From Pelomonas sp963422775 (GTDB lineage: Bacteria; Pseudomonadota; Gammaproteobacteria; Burkholderiales; Burkholderiaceae_C), in NCBI GenBank assembly GCA_963422775.4, contig CAUJSJ030000037.1:233357-297356 (forward strand): a DNA stretch of 64,000 nucleotides, read 5' to 3'. Shown here piece after piece: positions 50,946-61,382 of this stretch. How positions within the stretch are numbered: position 1 is the first letter of the stretch; each line of letters begins with the position of its first letter. The position numbers and the translations under genes were made by a program. The notes under the pieces were generated by a model. That model made no database searches. It saw nothing but the letters and a program-made list of their open reading frames with translations, and was not told the DNA's origin.

Positions 50946-52901
50946 TCAGAACTCGGGACGGACGTCGCGCGTGGTCAATGGCCACGCGTCGCTTCTCCAC
51001 GGCGTGGCCGGCAGGCCGGCACCGTCGGTGAGGTTGGCCTCCAGTGGCGTGTCGCCCCAGGCGTAGCGCACGGCGGCGGGCCTGGGCAGGGCTTCGCTCC
51101 AGACGCGAACACGGTCGCGGCCGACGATCTCGGCGCGGGCCGGCACGAAGCGCTGGTCGGCGCCCGCGACAGCAAAGCCCAGCAGCGGGCCGCCACCGCG
51201 CGTGGCCAGGCCGCCGGCCACCTCGGCAAAGGTCAGCTCGAAACTGCCGTCAGGGAGAGCACGGCTGGCACGCAGCGTCGGGCCCTTGAAGGCCACGGGC
51301 TGACCGTAGACCTGAGCCAACGCGATGCGCGCCAGGCGCTCGCCCACCGTGCGCTTGTCGCGCGGGTGGATGTCGTTGGCGTCGCCGACGTCGATACTGA
51401 CAGCCATGCCGGTGGCGGGGAGCCTGAGCGTCTGGCGCTGGGCGTCGCGCAGCTCGGCGAAGGCGCTGCCCTCGGGCAGCGGCGGGCGCGGGCCATAGGA
51501 CGAGAGCTGCACGAAGTAGAACGGCAGCGTGCCGCGCTGGCCCTGCTGGCGCCACTGCGCCCGCCAATCCTCGATGAGGCGGGGAAACGCCTGGGCATAC
51601 CGGGCGGCGCGCGGCGCGTTCGTCTCGCCCTGGTACCAGATGACACCCTTGGCCGCGAACGGCGTGAAGGGCCGGACCATGCCGTTGAAGAGCAGGCTGG
51701 GCAGGTCGTTGGGGCCGGGCTCCTCGACGGCCTGGATGGACTCGACACGGGCCTGCCAGCGGCCGGCGAGCGGTTTGGAGCCGGCGGCCGTGTCCAGCCG
51801 CAGGTTCGAGGCGGGGCCATGGATGCCGCCATCGCCGCCGGTGTCGGTCACGCGCACCGCGATGAGGTTGTCGCCCGCGCGCAGCAGCCCGGCGGGCAAC
51901 GCGTAGGCCCGCGGCGTCTCCCAGCCGCAGGTGTTGCCGACCGGCTGGCCGTTGACGGCAGTCTCGTCGCAGTCGTCGACGAGGCCCAGGTGCAGCGTTG
52001 CGGCGCCGGCGGCCTCTGCCGCCGTCAGCGTGACGTGGCGGCGCAGCCAGACGCGGCCATCGATGCCCGGCAGGCCCTGCGTCTCCCAGACCTGAGGTGC
52101 GTTCAGCGTGGGCCACGCACGGTCGTCCAGCGCAGGGTCGGCGCCGGCGACGTTGGACAGCTCGCCCTGGAAGCGGCGCACGCGCACCAGCATCAGGTCG
52201 CGGCGGCCCTGCACGAAGGCCGCCGCGTCGGCCGGTATCGCGCGCACGGTGTCGGCCAGGTCGGGGTCGGTGGCCGCGGCGCGCGGGCTGGTCCAGGTCT
52301 CGACGTGGGTGCCGCCCCAGCTCAGGTTCAGGATGCCGATGGGCACGTTCACATCGGCCTGCACCCGGCGCGCGAAGTGCCAGGCCACGGCGCTGAAGTC
52401 GCCCGCCGTCGCAGGGCCGCTGACGTCCCAACGCAGCGGCGGTGCGTCGCGCAACGGGGTGAGGCTGACGCGGTGCGGCATCTTGGCGTGGCGGATCAGC
52501 GGGTGCTCGCCCGCGGCGGCGATCTCGGCTGCAGCGCTGCTGGAGTCGGCCAGTCGCCACTCCATGTTCGATTGGCCCGAGGCGATCCAGACGTCCCCGA
52601 TCAGCACGTCGGAAAGCGTGCGCTGCTCGGCACCGGCGCTGACCTGCAGCCGGTGCGGGCCACCCGCCTTCAACGGCGCGAGCGTGGCCTGCCAGCGGCC
52701 GTCCTGGTCAGCGAGCGCGCTGGCCGCGTGGCCGGCGAGTTGCACGCGCACGCGTTGCCCCGGCTCCGCCTGGCCCCAGACGCGCAGCGGCGACTCGCGC
52801 TGCAGCACCATGTGGTCGGCAAACACGCCAGCCAGCTCCAGGGCCTGGGCCTGGGCCGCGCCGCTGGCGGCGATGAGGGCGGTGAGCAGAAGGGCACGCA
52901 T
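50946..52901 (-). CDS. sialate O-acetylesterase-like SGNH esterase
   Basis: A 651-aa exported SGNH esterase (signal MRALLLTALIAASGAAQAQA). The catalytic Ser is in IASGQSNMEWRLAD near residue 110. The Asp/His pair is in DVGDANDIHPRDKR late in the protein. A beta-sandwich insert (LDDRAWPTLNAPQVWETQGL, WLRRHVTLTAAEAAG) interrupts the esterase domain, as is usual in this family. It would remove acetyl groups from sugars in the periplasm. A GTG at 52910 overlapping the GH30 stop is an alternative start. It is the last gene of the carbohydrate operon. Confidence 0.88.
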   Translation of the reverse strand: MRALLLTALIAASGAAQAQALELAGVFADHMVLQRESPLRVWGQAEPGQRVRVQLAGHAASALADQDGRWQATLAPLKAGGPHRLQVSAGAEQRTLSDVLIGDVWIASGQSNMEWRLADSSSAAAEIAAAGEHPLIRHAKMPHRVSLTPLRDAPPLRWDVSGPATAGDFSAVAWHFARRVQADVNVPIGILNLSWGGTHVETWTSPRAAATDPDLADTVRAIPADAAAFVQGRRDLMLVRVRRFQGELSNVAGADPALDDRAWPTLNAPQVWETQGLPGIDGRVWLRRHVTLTAAEAAGAATLHLGLVDDCDETAVNGQPVGNTCGWETPRAYALPAGLLRAGDNLIAVRVTDTGGDGGIHGPASNLRLDTAAGSKPLAGRWQARVESIQAVEEPGPNDLPSLLFNGMVRPFTPFAAKGVIWYQGETNAPRAARYAQAFPRLIEDWRAQWRQQGQRGTLPFYFVQLSSYGPRPPLPEGSAFAELRDAQRQTLRLPATGMAVSIDVGDANDIHPRDKRTVGERLARIALAQVYGQPVAFKGPTLRASRALPDGSFELTFAEVAGGLATRGGGPLLGFAVAGADQRFVPARAEIVGRDRVRVWSEALPRPAAVRYAWGDTPLEANLTDGAGLPATPWRSDAWPLTTRDVRPEF

Positions 52902-52906
52902 CGCGG

Positions 52907-54298
52907 TCACCAGGTGAAGGTCACGACACCGCTGGCCGGCAGCTCGTAGCCGAAGCGCCGGCCCGGGGCCTGCACCGTGAAGCGGCGCGGCTCGGCGGCG
53001 GAGTTGCTGACGATGAGGGCCGTGCTGCCATCGGGGTTGGTGAAGGCGACGTGATCCAGCCCCTTCACATCGCCATTGGAGTCCACGCGCCGCGCGCCCT
53101 GGTGAACAAAGCGGCTGGCGTGGCCGAAGGCGTAGTACTCGATGTTGCGCGTGACCTGGCCGGTCTTGGGGTCGATGGTGACGACGCCGCGGCAGTCCTT
53201 GCAGCCGCCGAGATGCGGGCCATGGGCCGGGTCCAGCGCCAGGTTCCACATCAGCACGCCGCGCGCGCCGTGGCGGGTGCTGCCGATGATGAGGTTGCGC
53301 GTGATCCAGGGCAGGGTCTCGTTCCACTGGGGCTTCCATTCGCCACCGGAGCATTCGGTGAACCAGACGTCCAGCTCGGGGAAGTGCCGGGCCACCTGCG
53401 ACTGGGCCGACACGTCGCCCGCATAGCAATGCCAGGCCACGCCCGACACGTACTTGCGCGCAGTGGCGTCGGACAGCATGGCCATCGGGCTCCAGGGCTC
53501 GTCCCAGTTGTGGTCCCATTCCAGGATCTGCGTCTTCATGCCTTTGCTCTTGAGCAGCGGGCCGAGGTGCTGGCCGACGACGGCGGCGCGCGTGGCCGGT
53601 GGCACGCGCATGCCGGGATAGTCCGGCGGCTCGAAGTGGGGTTCGTTCTGCAGCGTCAGCGCAAAGACGGGCACGCCCTCGGCGCCCATGGCCTCGACGT
53701 AACGCACCATGTAGCGCGCGAAGGCGCCGTAGAACTCCGGTTTGAGCTGGCCCTGCACGAGGCTGTCGGTGGTCTTCATCCAGCCCGGCGCGCTCCAGGG
53801 CGATGCCATGACCTGCAGCCCGGGGTTGAGCGCCAGTGCCTGTTTGACGGCGGGGATGACATCGGAGCGTTCGGGGTCCAGCGAGAAGTGCTCGAGCTCG
53901 GGGTCGGTCTGGCCCGGCGGCATGTCGTCCAGGCTGTAGTGGCGGCGCGAGAAGTCTGACGCGCCGATGGTCAACCGCGTCAGCTCGAAGCCCAGGCCCT
54001 TGCCGTCATTCCCCTCCCGCGTGAACAGCTCGCGCATCAGCGCGTCGCGCTGCGGCTCGCTCATGCCGTGGCGGATCAGCCAGGCCGAGCCCTCGGTGAT
54101 GGCGGCGCCGAAGCCGGCCATGCGCTGGTGCTGGCGTGCCGGGTCGATGCGGATGACCGCGTCGCCCTTGGCCGCAGCCGCCACGGCGCCGGGCGCCAGC
54201 AGGTGCTGCTGGTCGGCCGTGGTCAGGAAGGCCCGTACAGGAGCAGAGTTAGCCAGGCCGGCGAGCGCGGCCATCAGGGTCAGAAGCAGTGTCTTCAT
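52907..54298 (-). CDS. glycoside hydrolase family 30
   Basis: A 463-aa exported glycosidase with a signal peptide (MKTLLLTLMAALAGLANSAP), a TIM barrel and a C-terminal beta-sandwich. Candidate acid/base Glu219 is in LTLQNEPHFEP, and the nucleophile Glu315 is in WFTECSGGEW. QRMAGFGAAITEGSAWLI and SPWSAPGWMKTTDSLVQG match glucosylceramidase/beta-1,6-glucanase-type GH30. The specific substrate is not fixed by sequence, but beta-1,6-glucan or another beta-glucoside fits the locus. The ATG overlaps the halogenase stop, and the stop reaches the esterase start. Confidence 0.92.
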   Translation of the reverse strand: MKTLLLTLMAALAGLANSAPVRAFLTTADQQHLLAPGAVAAAAKGDAVIRIDPARQHQRMAGFGAAITEGSAWLIRHGMSEPQRDALMRELFTREGNDGKGLGFELTRLTIGASDFSRRHYSLDDMPPGQTDPELEHFSLDPERSDVIPAVKQALALNPGLQVMASPWSAPGWMKTTDSLVQGQLKPEFYGAFARYMVRYVEAMGAEGVPVFALTLQNEPHFEPPDYPGMRVPPATRAAVVGQHLGPLLKSKGMKTQILEWDHNWDEPWSPMAMLSDATARKYVSGVAWHCYAGDVSAQSQVARHFPELDVWFTECSGGEWKPQWNETLPWITRNLIIGSTRHGARGVLMWNLALDPAHGPHLGGCKDCRGVVTIDPKTGQVTRNIEYYAFGHASRFVHQGARRVDSNGDVKGLDHVAFTNPDGSTALIVSNSAAEPRRFTVQAPGRRFGYELPASGVVTFTW

Positions 54299-55799
54299 GC
54301 GGTCAGGGCTGGAGAAGCCGCGCAATGTGCGGCGATGAAGTCGGCGTGGGTGGGCATCACGTCCACGCAGCGTTGGACGACGTGGCGCACGTCGTTGATG
54401 AATTGCTGTGCCTGCTCGTGCGGGCGGGCATCAGCCAGCGGGTGATGCCCTCTCGGCATCAGGCCCTGGCCGAGCAGCACCTGCAACCAGCTCGGCTCGG
54501 AGAACAGCTCCTGACCCTGGCGATAGAGGCGGCCATTGCTGGCGAACAGGTCCATCCGGTGCTGCAACGATTCAGGCACGGCCATCGCGCGGCAGTGGCG
54601 CCAGAAGGGCGAGTCATCGCGGCGCGTGAGCTTGTAGTGCAGGATGATGAAGTCGCGCACCGACGCCATCTCGGCGGCGGTCTGGCGGTTGTATTCGACG
54701 ATGTCGGCGGCGTCCAGGCCCGCATTCGGAAACAGCTCGACGAGGCGCAGCATGGCGCTCTGGATCAGGTGGATGCTGGTGGACTCCAGCGGCTCCAGGA
54801 AACCGCTGGCCAGGCCGATGGCGACGCAGTTGCCCACCCAGGCTTGCTGGCGGCGGCCGGTGCGGAACCGGATCAACCGGGGTTCGGCAAGCGGCTCGCC
54901 CTCCAGGTTTCTCAGCAGCGTTTGGCGCGCTGCAGCCTCGTCGACAAAGGCACTGGCGAAGACATGGCCGTTGCCGGTGCGGTGCTGCAGCGGGATGCGC
55001 CATTGCCAGCCAGCGTCGTGCGCTGTCGCACGCGTGCAGGGCAGCAGCGGGCCATGAGAGGCAGTGGGCACGGCCCAGGCGCGGTCGCTGGGAAGCCAGT
55101 TGGACCAATCCTCGAACGCGACGCCCAGGGCCTCACCGATCAGCAGCGCACGCAGGCCCGAGCAGTCGATGAAGAAGTCGCCTGCAACGACGCGACCGTC
55201 GTGCAGATGCAGCTTGCGGATGCCCACGTCGTCACGCTCGACGCGTTCGATGCGGCCCTCGATGCGCCGCACGCCCAGCGTTTCCGAATGCCGCCGCAGC
55301 AGCGCCGCATACCGCGACGCGTCGAAGTGAAAGGCGTAGTGGATCTCTGCCAGCGGCGACCCGGCCATGTCCGGCCGAGGGCGCATGAAGCGGCCAGCCA
55401 GCGCAGCCTGGTTGTTGATCGAGAACTCGGCCAGCGGCGGCGCCGCGTCCAGGCGCAGCCAGTGCTGGTGGAAGGGTAGGCCGTCCAGCGGCCGGCCGAC
55501 GTCACCAAAGGCGTGCATATAGCGCTCGCCGACCGCACCCCAGTTCACGAACTCGATGCCGAGCTTGAACGTGCCGCCGGTCTCGCGCAGAAGCTCGTCC
55601 TCGTCCAGCCCGATCAGCGCATTGAAGCCACGGATCGGCGGGATGGTGGCTTCGCCGACGCCGACGATGCCGATCTCGTCGGACTCGACCAGGGTGATCT
55701 CGTAGCCTGCATCCTCGCGCAGCAGCCGCGCCGCCAGCGCCGCCGCGCACATCCAGCCGGCGCTGCCGCCGCCCACGATGACGATGCGGCGCAGCTCGC

Positions 55800-55803
<4 letters not shown>
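54295..55803 (-). CDS. flavin-dependent tryptophan halogenase family protein
   Basis: A 502-aa FADH2-dependent halogenase-family enzyme. The FAD loop is VIVGGGSAGWMCAAAL (8-23). A Lys at residue 80 (GGTFKLGIEFVNW) matches the catalytic Lys79 of PrnA/RebH. WQWRIPLQ is the halogenase WxWxIP motif, and FLEPLESTSIHLIQ carries the active-site Glu. All signature residues are present, so halogenation is chemically plausible. The natural substrate of such locus-embedded halogenases is not known; free tryptophan is not assured. It is coupled to the GH30 gene (ATGA) and starts 4 bp inside the ABC ATPase end, in a sugar-uptake operon. Confidence 0.9.
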
Positions 55804-56848
<1,045 letters not shown>

Positions 56849-56852
<4 letters not shown>

Positions 56853-57709
56853 TTGACTGCGCCCGCTGCAATGCCGCGGACGAACCAGCGGCCGGAAATC
56901 AGATAGACCAACAGGGGTACGGCTGACGTCAGGATCGTGGCCGCCATGTTGAGGTTGTAGAGCCGCTCGCCCGTCGTCGTGTTGATGACGTTGTTGAGCT
57001 GCACCGTCATCGGCTGGTTCTCGCGTCCGGCGAAGGTCAGGCCCAGGATGTAGTCGTTCCACACGCCGGTGATCTGCATGATGGCCGCGACGATGAGCAT
57101 GGGCGTGGACATCGGCAGCACCAGCTGGATGAAGATGCGCCAGAAGCCGCCGCCATCCACGCGCGCCGCCTTGAAGAGCTCGCTCGGCAGGCTGGCGTAG
57201 TAGTTGCGGAACAGCAGCGTCATGACCGGCATCGCGAACACGAGGTGGACGACGACGATGCCGGGCAGGCTGCTGTAGATGCCGACCGCGGCCTCCAGCT
57301 TGACGAGCGGGAAGATCATCACCTGGATGGGGATGAAGGTGCCCATCATCAGGACGGCGAACAGCCACTGGCTGCCCTTGGGCTTCCACCAGGAGAGCGC
57401 ATAGCCGTTGATGGCGCCCAGCAGGATGGGCAGGATGACCGACGGCACCGTGATGGCCACCGAGTTCCAGAAGCCGCCGCGGATGCCTTCGCAGCTGACG
57501 CCCGTGCAGGCCTCGCTCCACGCGGCACGCCAGGCGTCCAGCGATGCCGACGAGGGCAACGCGAAGATCTGGCCGAGGCGGATCTCTTCCATGCTCTTGA
57601 ACGACGTCGTCAGCATGACGTACAGCGGCAGCAGGAAGAAGGCCGCGGCGAACAGCAGGAAGGCGTAGACGCCCAGCCGCGCCCATCGAGCGGTTGCCTT
57701 GCGCTTCAT
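56849..57709 (-). CDS. carbohydrate ABC transporter permease (MalG type)
   Basis: A 286-aa inner-membrane permease with six transmembrane segments. The EAA loop that contacts the ATPase is in SELFKAARVDGGGFWRIFIQ, followed by VLPMSTPMLIV. It starts MKRKATARWARLGVYAFLLF and ends with the short GRWFVRGIAAGAVK tail typical of CUT1 MalG-like proteins. It overlaps both neighbouring transporter genes by 4 bp. It forms a heterodimer with the MalF-type permease. Confidence 0.94.
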
Positions 57710-58584
57710 GCGTGGCCTCCCTTCGCGACCTGCCGGCTGCGCGCATAGGCGAGCGGCGCGACGAGCGCGAGCACCGTGATCAGCAACACCACCGCACCGG
57801 CAGAAGCCAGCGCGAGGTTCGCGCGGCCGAACAGGTGGTCCATGATGAACTTGGCCGGCACATCGCTGGCCGTGCCAGGGCCGCCTTGCGTCATCGCGAC
57901 GACAGTGTCGAAGACCTTGACGACGCCGGTGGCCAGCAGCGTGAAGACGGTCGCCAGCGTCGGGCCCATCATGGGCAGCACGACGGAGAGGTAGACGCGC
58001 CAGGTGGGGATGCCGTCCAGCCGTGCGGCCTTCCAAATCTCCTCGTCGATGCCGCGCAGCCCGGCGAGCATCAGCGCCATCACCAGGCCCGCACCCTGCC
58101 AGGTCCCGGCGATGACCACCGTGTAGATGACCATGTCCTGGTCGACGATCCAGTCGAAGCTGAAGTCCTTCCAGCCCAGCTGCTGCATCGCGTTCTGCAG
58201 GCCGCTGTCGGGGTTGAGCACCCACTGCCAGACCAGGCCGGTCGCGACGAAGGACATCGCGTATGGGTACAGGAAGGCCGTGCGCAGCGCGCCCTCGCCG
58301 CGCACCTTCTGGTCGATGAAGACGGCCAGCAGAAAGCCCAGCGCCATGGCGGCGACGATGTAGAGCACGCCGTAGACCATCAGGTTGTGAATGGCGAGCT
58401 GCCAGCGGTCGTTGTCGAGCAGGCGCTCGAACTGCTGCAGGCCGACGAAGTCGTCCTTGGGAAAAGTGCGCGAGCTGGACACCGAGGTGCGCAGCGTCCA
58501 CAGCACCGTGCCGACGTAGCCAACGAAGACGATCAGGGCCAGGGGCAGCAAGGCCCCCCAGGCCGCAAGGGAACGGCGTTTCAT
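57706..58584 (-). CDS. carbohydrate ABC transporter permease (MalF type)
   Basis: A 292-aa permease with six transmembrane segments, the MalF-like partner. The EAA loop is in EEIWKAARLDGIPTWRVYLS, followed by VVLPMMGPTLATVFTLL. It begins MKRRSLAAWGALLPLALIVF. Substrate specificity is set by the binding protein just upstream; only two bases separate that gene's stop from this ATG. Confidence 0.94.
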   Translation of the reverse strand: MKRRSLAAWGALLPLALIVFVGYVGTVLWTLRTSVSSSRTFPKDDFVGLQQFERLLDNDRWQLAIHNLMVYGVLYIVAAMALGFLLAVFIDQKVRGEGALRTAFLYPYAMSFVATGLVWQWVLNPDSGLQNAMQQLGWKDFSFDWIVDQDMVIYTVVIAGTWQGAGLVMALMLAGLRGIDEEIWKAARLDGIPTWRVYLSVVLPMMGPTLATVFTLLATGVVKVFDTVVAMTQGGPGTASDVPAKFIMDHLFGRANLALASAGAVVLLITVLALVAPLAYARSRQVAKGGHA

Positions 58585-58586
58585 CG

Positions 58587-59828
58587 TCAGGACTTCAGCG
58601 CGTTGACGATGTCCTTCTGGACCTTCTCTACGGCCAAGTTGCGGTTCCAGTAGCTGGTCAGCACATCCTGCAGCGCGCCGTTCTGGTCGGGCGTGATGTA
58701 GATCTCGCCGTTGCCGAGCTGGCGCGACTTGTCCTTCATCGCCGCCACGCCCATTTGCGCGCACATGTCCATCTGGCTGACGTCCACGTCGGTGCGGATG
58801 GGGATGGAGCCCTTCTTCATGCTGAAGGCCACCTGCGTGGCGGGCTGCGTGATGACGCTGGCCAGCAGCTGCTGGGCCTTGACCTGGTCGGGCTTGGTGG
58901 TCTTGGGGAAGACCATCACGTCCCCCTGGATGATGTAGGGCGCCTTGGGGCCGAAGCCGGGCGCGCAGCCGTAGTCCTTGCCGGCTTCCTGCTTGGCCTG
59001 GGCGAACTCGCCCTTGGCCCAGTCGCCCATGATCTGCACGCCGCCGCGGCCGCTGATCAACATGGCGGTCGCGTCGTTCCAGTTGCGGCCGGGCGAGCCC
59101 TTGTCGGTGTAGCTCTGCAGGCGCTTGAAGGCCAGCAGCACCTTCTTGAAGTCCTCGCCCATGATGGCCTTGGGGTCGCGGTCGCGGAAAATCTTGAGGT
59201 ACAGGTCGCGGCCGCCGTAGTGGGCCAGCGTGGCGGTGAAGACGATGCCGTCCTGCCAGGGCTGGCCGCCGTGGGCCAGCGGCACGAGGCCCGCGGCCTT
59301 GAGCTTGTCCAGCGCGGCGAACAGCTCGTCGAAGTTCTTGGGTTCCTCCGCGATGCCGGCCTTCTTGAAGGCGGCCTTGGAGAACCAGAACCAGCTCATG
59401 TTGTGGATGTTGACCGGCGCCGCGTAGTAGTGGCCGTTGACGCGGATGGCCTGCAGCACGGTCTCGGGCAGGAACTTGTCCCAGCCGTCGCGCTTGGCGA
59501 CGTCGTCGACGTTGTTCAGCAGGCCCTGGTCGACGATGTCGCGGAACTGCTGGGTGGTGTTGAACTGCGCGGCCGTGGGCGGGTTGCCACCGGCGATGCG
59601 GTTGATGGCGACCGAGCGGGCCTGCTCGCCCAAGGCGATGGCCGTGTCCACCCAGATGCCGCCCTGGGCTTTGTAGGCCTCGGCCAGGGTCTTGGCGGCG
59701 GCGGACTCGCCGCCGGAAGTCCACCAGTGGATGACCTCGGCCTTGAGCGGTGCAGCGGGCTGGGCGACGGCAGGGAAAGCAGCGGCGACAAGCGCAGCGG
59801 CAGCCAGGGCATGGCGAGGGAACTTCAT
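58587..59828 (-). CDS. carbohydrate ABC transporter substrate-binding protein
   Basis: Periplasmic family 1 sugar-binding protein of 413 aa, with a signal peptide (MKFPRHALAAAALVAAAFPA). Features are VIHWWTSGGESAAAKTLAEA, AAPVNIHNMSWFWFSKAAFK, DWAKGEFAQAKQ and the C-terminal ITPDQNGALQDVLTSYWN. Its closest general resemblance is to glucose/oligosaccharide-binding proteins of Proteobacteria. ATG 59828 has GGAG seven bases upstream. A candidate promoter and a palindrome lie just before it, so it may be transcribed separately from the GH1 gene as well as by readthrough. Confidence 0.93.
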   Translation of the reverse strand: MKFPRHALAAAALVAAAFPAVAQPAAPLKAEVIHWWTSGGESAAAKTLAEAYKAQGGIWVDTAIALGEQARSVAINRIAGGNPPTAAQFNTTQQFRDIVDQGLLNNVDDVAKRDGWDKFLPETVLQAIRVNGHYYAAPVNIHNMSWFWFSKAAFKKAGIAEEPKNFDELFAALDKLKAAGLVPLAHGGQPWQDGIVFTATLAHYGGRDLYLKIFRDRDPKAIMGEDFKKVLLAFKRLQSYTDKGSPGRNWNDATAMLISGRGGVQIMGDWAKGEFAQAKQEAGKDYGCAPGFGPKAPYIIQGDVMVFPKTTKPDQVKAQQLLASVITQPATQVAFSMKKGSIPIRTDVDVSQMDMCAQMGVAAMKDKSRQLGNGEIYITPDQNGALQDVLTSYWNRNLAVEKVQKDIVNALKS

Positions 59829-59911
59829 CTTGTCTCCGGATCTTGGTGTTCGGCGAGCGCAGTGTGCCCCGGTCAGGCGCACAGCGCCTGAGGGAGGACC
59901 CTGTAATATTT

Positions 59912-59941
59912 CATTTAGAAACCGCCTGTACCCCTTATCAA
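59912..59941 (-). promoter_or_regulatory. candidate promoter for the ABC transporter genes
   Basis: On the minus strand, TTGATA (59936-59941) and TAAATG (59912-59917) are spaced 18 bp apart, resembling -35 and -10 boxes. They lie about 85 bp before the binding-protein start and directly beside a perfect palindrome. Confidence 0.35.
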
Positions 59942-59942
59942 G

Positions 59943-59956
59943 CGGCTTGCAAGCCG
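59943..59956. promoter_or_regulatory. 14-bp perfect palindrome, candidate operator
   Basis: CGGCTTGCAAGCCG is a perfect inverted repeat just after the GH1 stop and adjoining the candidate -35 box. A LacI- or GntR-type sugar regulator site is plausible. It could also act as a small stem in the mRNA, but no U-tract follows. No such regulator gene lies in the window. Confidence 0.5.
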
Positions 59957-59960
59957 TTAA

Positions 59961-61322
59961 TTATTCGTTCAGGAACTGGCCGTACCAGAGGCCGCTGTCC
60001 TTCAGGATGCGCCGCTGCGTCGCGTAGTCCACGTAGGCGATGCCGAAGCGGCGCAGATAGCCTTCGGCCCATTCGAAGTTGTCCAGCAGGCTCCAGGCGA
60101 AGTAGCCCTTGACCGGCACGCCGGCGTCCATGGCCCGCCGCACGGCGCTCAGGTGGCGCTGCAGATAGGACAGGCGCTCGGCGTCGTGCACGCGGCCGTC
60201 TGGCGTCAGCACGTCGTCGAAGGTGGAACCGTTCTCGGTCAGCTGGATGACGGGCGGGTTGTAGTCGCGCTGGATGCGGGTCAGCAGGTCCACCAGGCCC
60301 TGTGGCGAGACCTCCCAGCCGAAGCCGGTGCGCTCGACGCCCTCCCGCTCGACCAGGCTGGCGCGCATCGGGCCGCCCTTGTCGCTGGAGTCGTTGCCGA
60401 CCATTTCGGGGAAGTAGTAGTTCACGCCGAGGAAATCGGTCGCCGTCGCGATCGCGTCGAGATCACCGACCTCCACCTTGGGCGCGGCATTTCCGGATGA
60501 CGCGAGCAGCTCCAGCGTGTCGGCCGGGTAGCCGCGGCCGAACAGCGGGTCGAGGAACCAGCGGTTGCGCAGGCCGTCGTGGCGCTTCAGCGCGGCGAGG
60601 TCTTCGGCGCTGTCGGACGCCGCGGTGATGGGGTGCAGGCTCAGCGTGATGCCGACCTGGGCATCGGCCGAGTTCCTGCGGATGACGGAAATAGCCTGCC
60701 CGTGGGACAGCAGCACGTGGTGGCAGGCCTGCATCGCGTCGGCCAGGCTCTTGCCGCCGGGGGCGTGCACGCCTTCCCAGTAGCCCATCATGCAGGAGCA
60801 CCAGGGTTCGTTGTGCGTGATCCAGTGCTTGACGCGGTCGCCGAGGCGGCGCGTGACGATGTCGGTGTATTCGAGGAAGGCGCCGACGGTGTCGCGCGAC
60901 AGCCAGCCGCCCTGCTCCTGCAGCGCCTGCGGCAGGTCCCAGTGGTAGAGCGTGGCCCAGGGGTCCAGGCCGCGCTCCAGCATGCCGTCCACCAGGCGGT
61001 CGTAGAAGGCCAGGCCGGCTTCGTTCACGGCCCCACGACCGGTCGGCACGATGCGCGGCCAGGCGATGGAGAAGCGGTAGGCGTTGACGCCCAGATGCTT
61101 CGCCATGTCCAGGTCCTGCGGGAACAGGTGGTAATGGTCGCAGGCGACCAACGCATTGGAGCCGTCGCGGATGCGGCCGGGTTCGCTGCAGAAGCGGTCC
61201 CAGATGGATTCGCCCCTGCCGTCCTCATGGCCGGCGCCTTCGATCTGGAAGGAGGAGGTGGACACGCCCCAGCGGAAGTCGGCGGGGAAGTCTTGGCGTT
61301 TCGGGGCGGTGTGGGAGCTCAT
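59961..61322 (-). CDS. beta-glucosidase, glycoside hydrolase family 1
   Basis: A 453-aa GH1 retaining beta-glucosidase without a signal peptide, so probably cytoplasmic. The acid/base Glu172 is in ITHNEPWCSCMMGY and the nucleophile Glu363 is in IQLTENGSTFDD. The N-terminal signature (FPADFRWGVSTSSFQIEGAG) and YFAWSLLDNFEWAEGYLRRF are typical. It would split imported beta-linked disaccharides or beta-glucosides after uptake by the ABC transporter. It lies between the TonB receptor and the transporter genes on the same strand. Confidence 0.95.
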   Translation of the reverse strand: MSSHTAPKRQDFPADFRWGVSTSSFQIEGAGHEDGRGESIWDRFCSEPGRIRDGSNALVACDHYHLFPQDLDMAKHLGVNAYRFSIAWPRIVPTGRGAVNEAGLAFYDRLVDGMLERGLDPWATLYHWDLPQALQEQGGWLSRDTVGAFLEYTDIVTRRLGDRVKHWITHNEPWCSCMMGYWEGVHAPGGKSLADAMQACHHVLLSHGQAISVIRRNSADAQVGITLSLHPITAASDSAEDLAALKRHDGLRNRWFLDPLFGRGYPADTLELLASSGNAAPKVEVGDLDAIATATDFLGVNYYFPEMVGNDSSDKGGPMRASLVEREGVERTGFGWEVSPQGLVDLLTRIQRDYNPPVIQLTENGSTFDDVLTPDGRVHDAERLSYLQRHLSAVRRAMDAGVPVKGYFAWSLLDNFEWAEGYLRRFGIAYVDYATQRRILKDSGLWYGQFLNE

Positions 61323-61382
61323 GCTTCGGATGTGAGGGCGCCGGCCACGAGAGCCGGCGCGGGTTCAGGAACGGAAAAGTCG

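Noticed and set aside
48705..52949. Open frame of about 1414 codons on the plus strand
   Set aside because: It runs antisense through the EAL protein and the esterase gene, both with clear motifs. Long antisense frames are common at this GC content, and the translation is Gly/Arg/Gln-rich with no domain.
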